DNA of 6,050 bases from an uncultured Paracoccus sp. (GTDB lineage Bacteria; Pseudomonadota; Alphaproteobacteria; Rhodobacterales; Rhodobacteraceae). The stretch is from assembly GCA_937859005.1 (NCBI GenBank), contig CALLYR010000124.1, positions 1 to 6,050 of the forward strand. The letters are read 5' to 3'. The notes beneath the pieces were generated by a model. The model did not search any database and was not told the origin of the DNA. It saw nothing but the letters and a program-made list of their open reading frames with translations. Shown here piece by piece: positions 5,915 to 6,050 of the stretch (positions within the stretch are counted from its first letter, which is position 1; every line of letters starts with the position of its first letter). The translations under genes and the position numbers were made by a program.

Positions 5915-6050
5915 ATGCAGGACATCTCGACCGCGCGGGTCGTCATCATCGGGGCGGGGCTTGCCGCGCTGACGGCGGCGCTGCGACTGGCGCCGCTGCC
6001 GGTGCTGATGATCTCGCCCGATCCTCTGGGGCACGGGGCCAGCTCGGCCT
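5915..6050 (+). CDS. nadB: L-aspartate oxidase, N-terminal part
   Basis: NadB is a flavoprotein that oxidises L-aspartate to iminoaspartate, the substrate passed to NadA. Only the first 45 residues lie in the window; the gene continues beyond the right edge. Residues 8-24 (RVVIIGAGLAALTAALR) form the dinucleotide-binding beta-alpha unit with the GAGLAALTAAL FAD motif, followed by the second strand PVLMIS and the GHGASSA stretch near 39-45 that resembles the substrate/FAD region of the fumarate reductase/aspartate oxidase family. A GAGG ribosome site (5908-5911) overlaps the nadA stop, four nucleotides after which comes the ATG. From the visible part alone it could be another FAD-dependent oxidoreductase; its place directly after nadA decides the call. 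Confidence 0.9.
   Translation, partial: MQDISTARVVIIGAGLAALTAALRLAPLPVLMISPDPLGHGASSA

Overview
The window is high-GC, tightly packed bacterial chromosome. Coding regions strongly prefer G or C at third codon positions. Gene content and protein sequences fit an alphaproteobacterium, most likely of the Rhodobacter/Paracoccus group; this rests on recognising protein and tRNA character, not on a database search. Two divergent housekeeping modules flank a tRNA gene and a short stretch of decayed mobile DNA.

Left part (1-3868, minus strand, read right to left): a leucine-degradation operon. A promoter (about 3878-3907) and a perfect 14-bp palindrome (3855-3868) just downstream of its -10 lead into isovaleryl-CoA dehydrogenase (ivd). 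A 244-bp gap follows, holding two small GAATTC-centred hairpins and a doubtful 69-codon leader ORF. Next are the carboxyltransferase subunit of methylcrotonyl-CoA carboxylase (mccB), an unrecognised 120-codon ORF, and the biotin carboxylase subunit (mccA), which runs off the left edge. Ivd converts isovaleryl-CoA to 3-methylcrotonyl-CoA, and MccA/MccB carboxylate that to 3-methylglutaconyl-CoA, so these genes encode consecutive steps.

Middle (3908-4856): a complete tRNA-Val (anticodon UAC, CCA encoded) with a plausible promoter just upstream. It is followed by 683 bp without an intact gene. Part of that stretch reads, in two frames, as a worn-down IS5-type transposase whose first catalytic Asp appears lost. 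Closer to nadA is a cluster of TTCCGGTC repeats that could be regulatory.

Right part (4857-6050, plus strand): the start of the de novo NAD biosynthesis operon, with complete nadA (quinolinate synthase) and the first 45 codons of nadB (L-aspartate oxidase), five bases apart. NadB makes iminoaspartate, which NadA condenses with dihydroxyacetone phosphate to quinolinate.

I see no large novel system. The points most worth a second look are the two small ORFs lodged in the mcc operon, the palindromic operator ahead of ivd, and the transposase remnant beside the tRNA.
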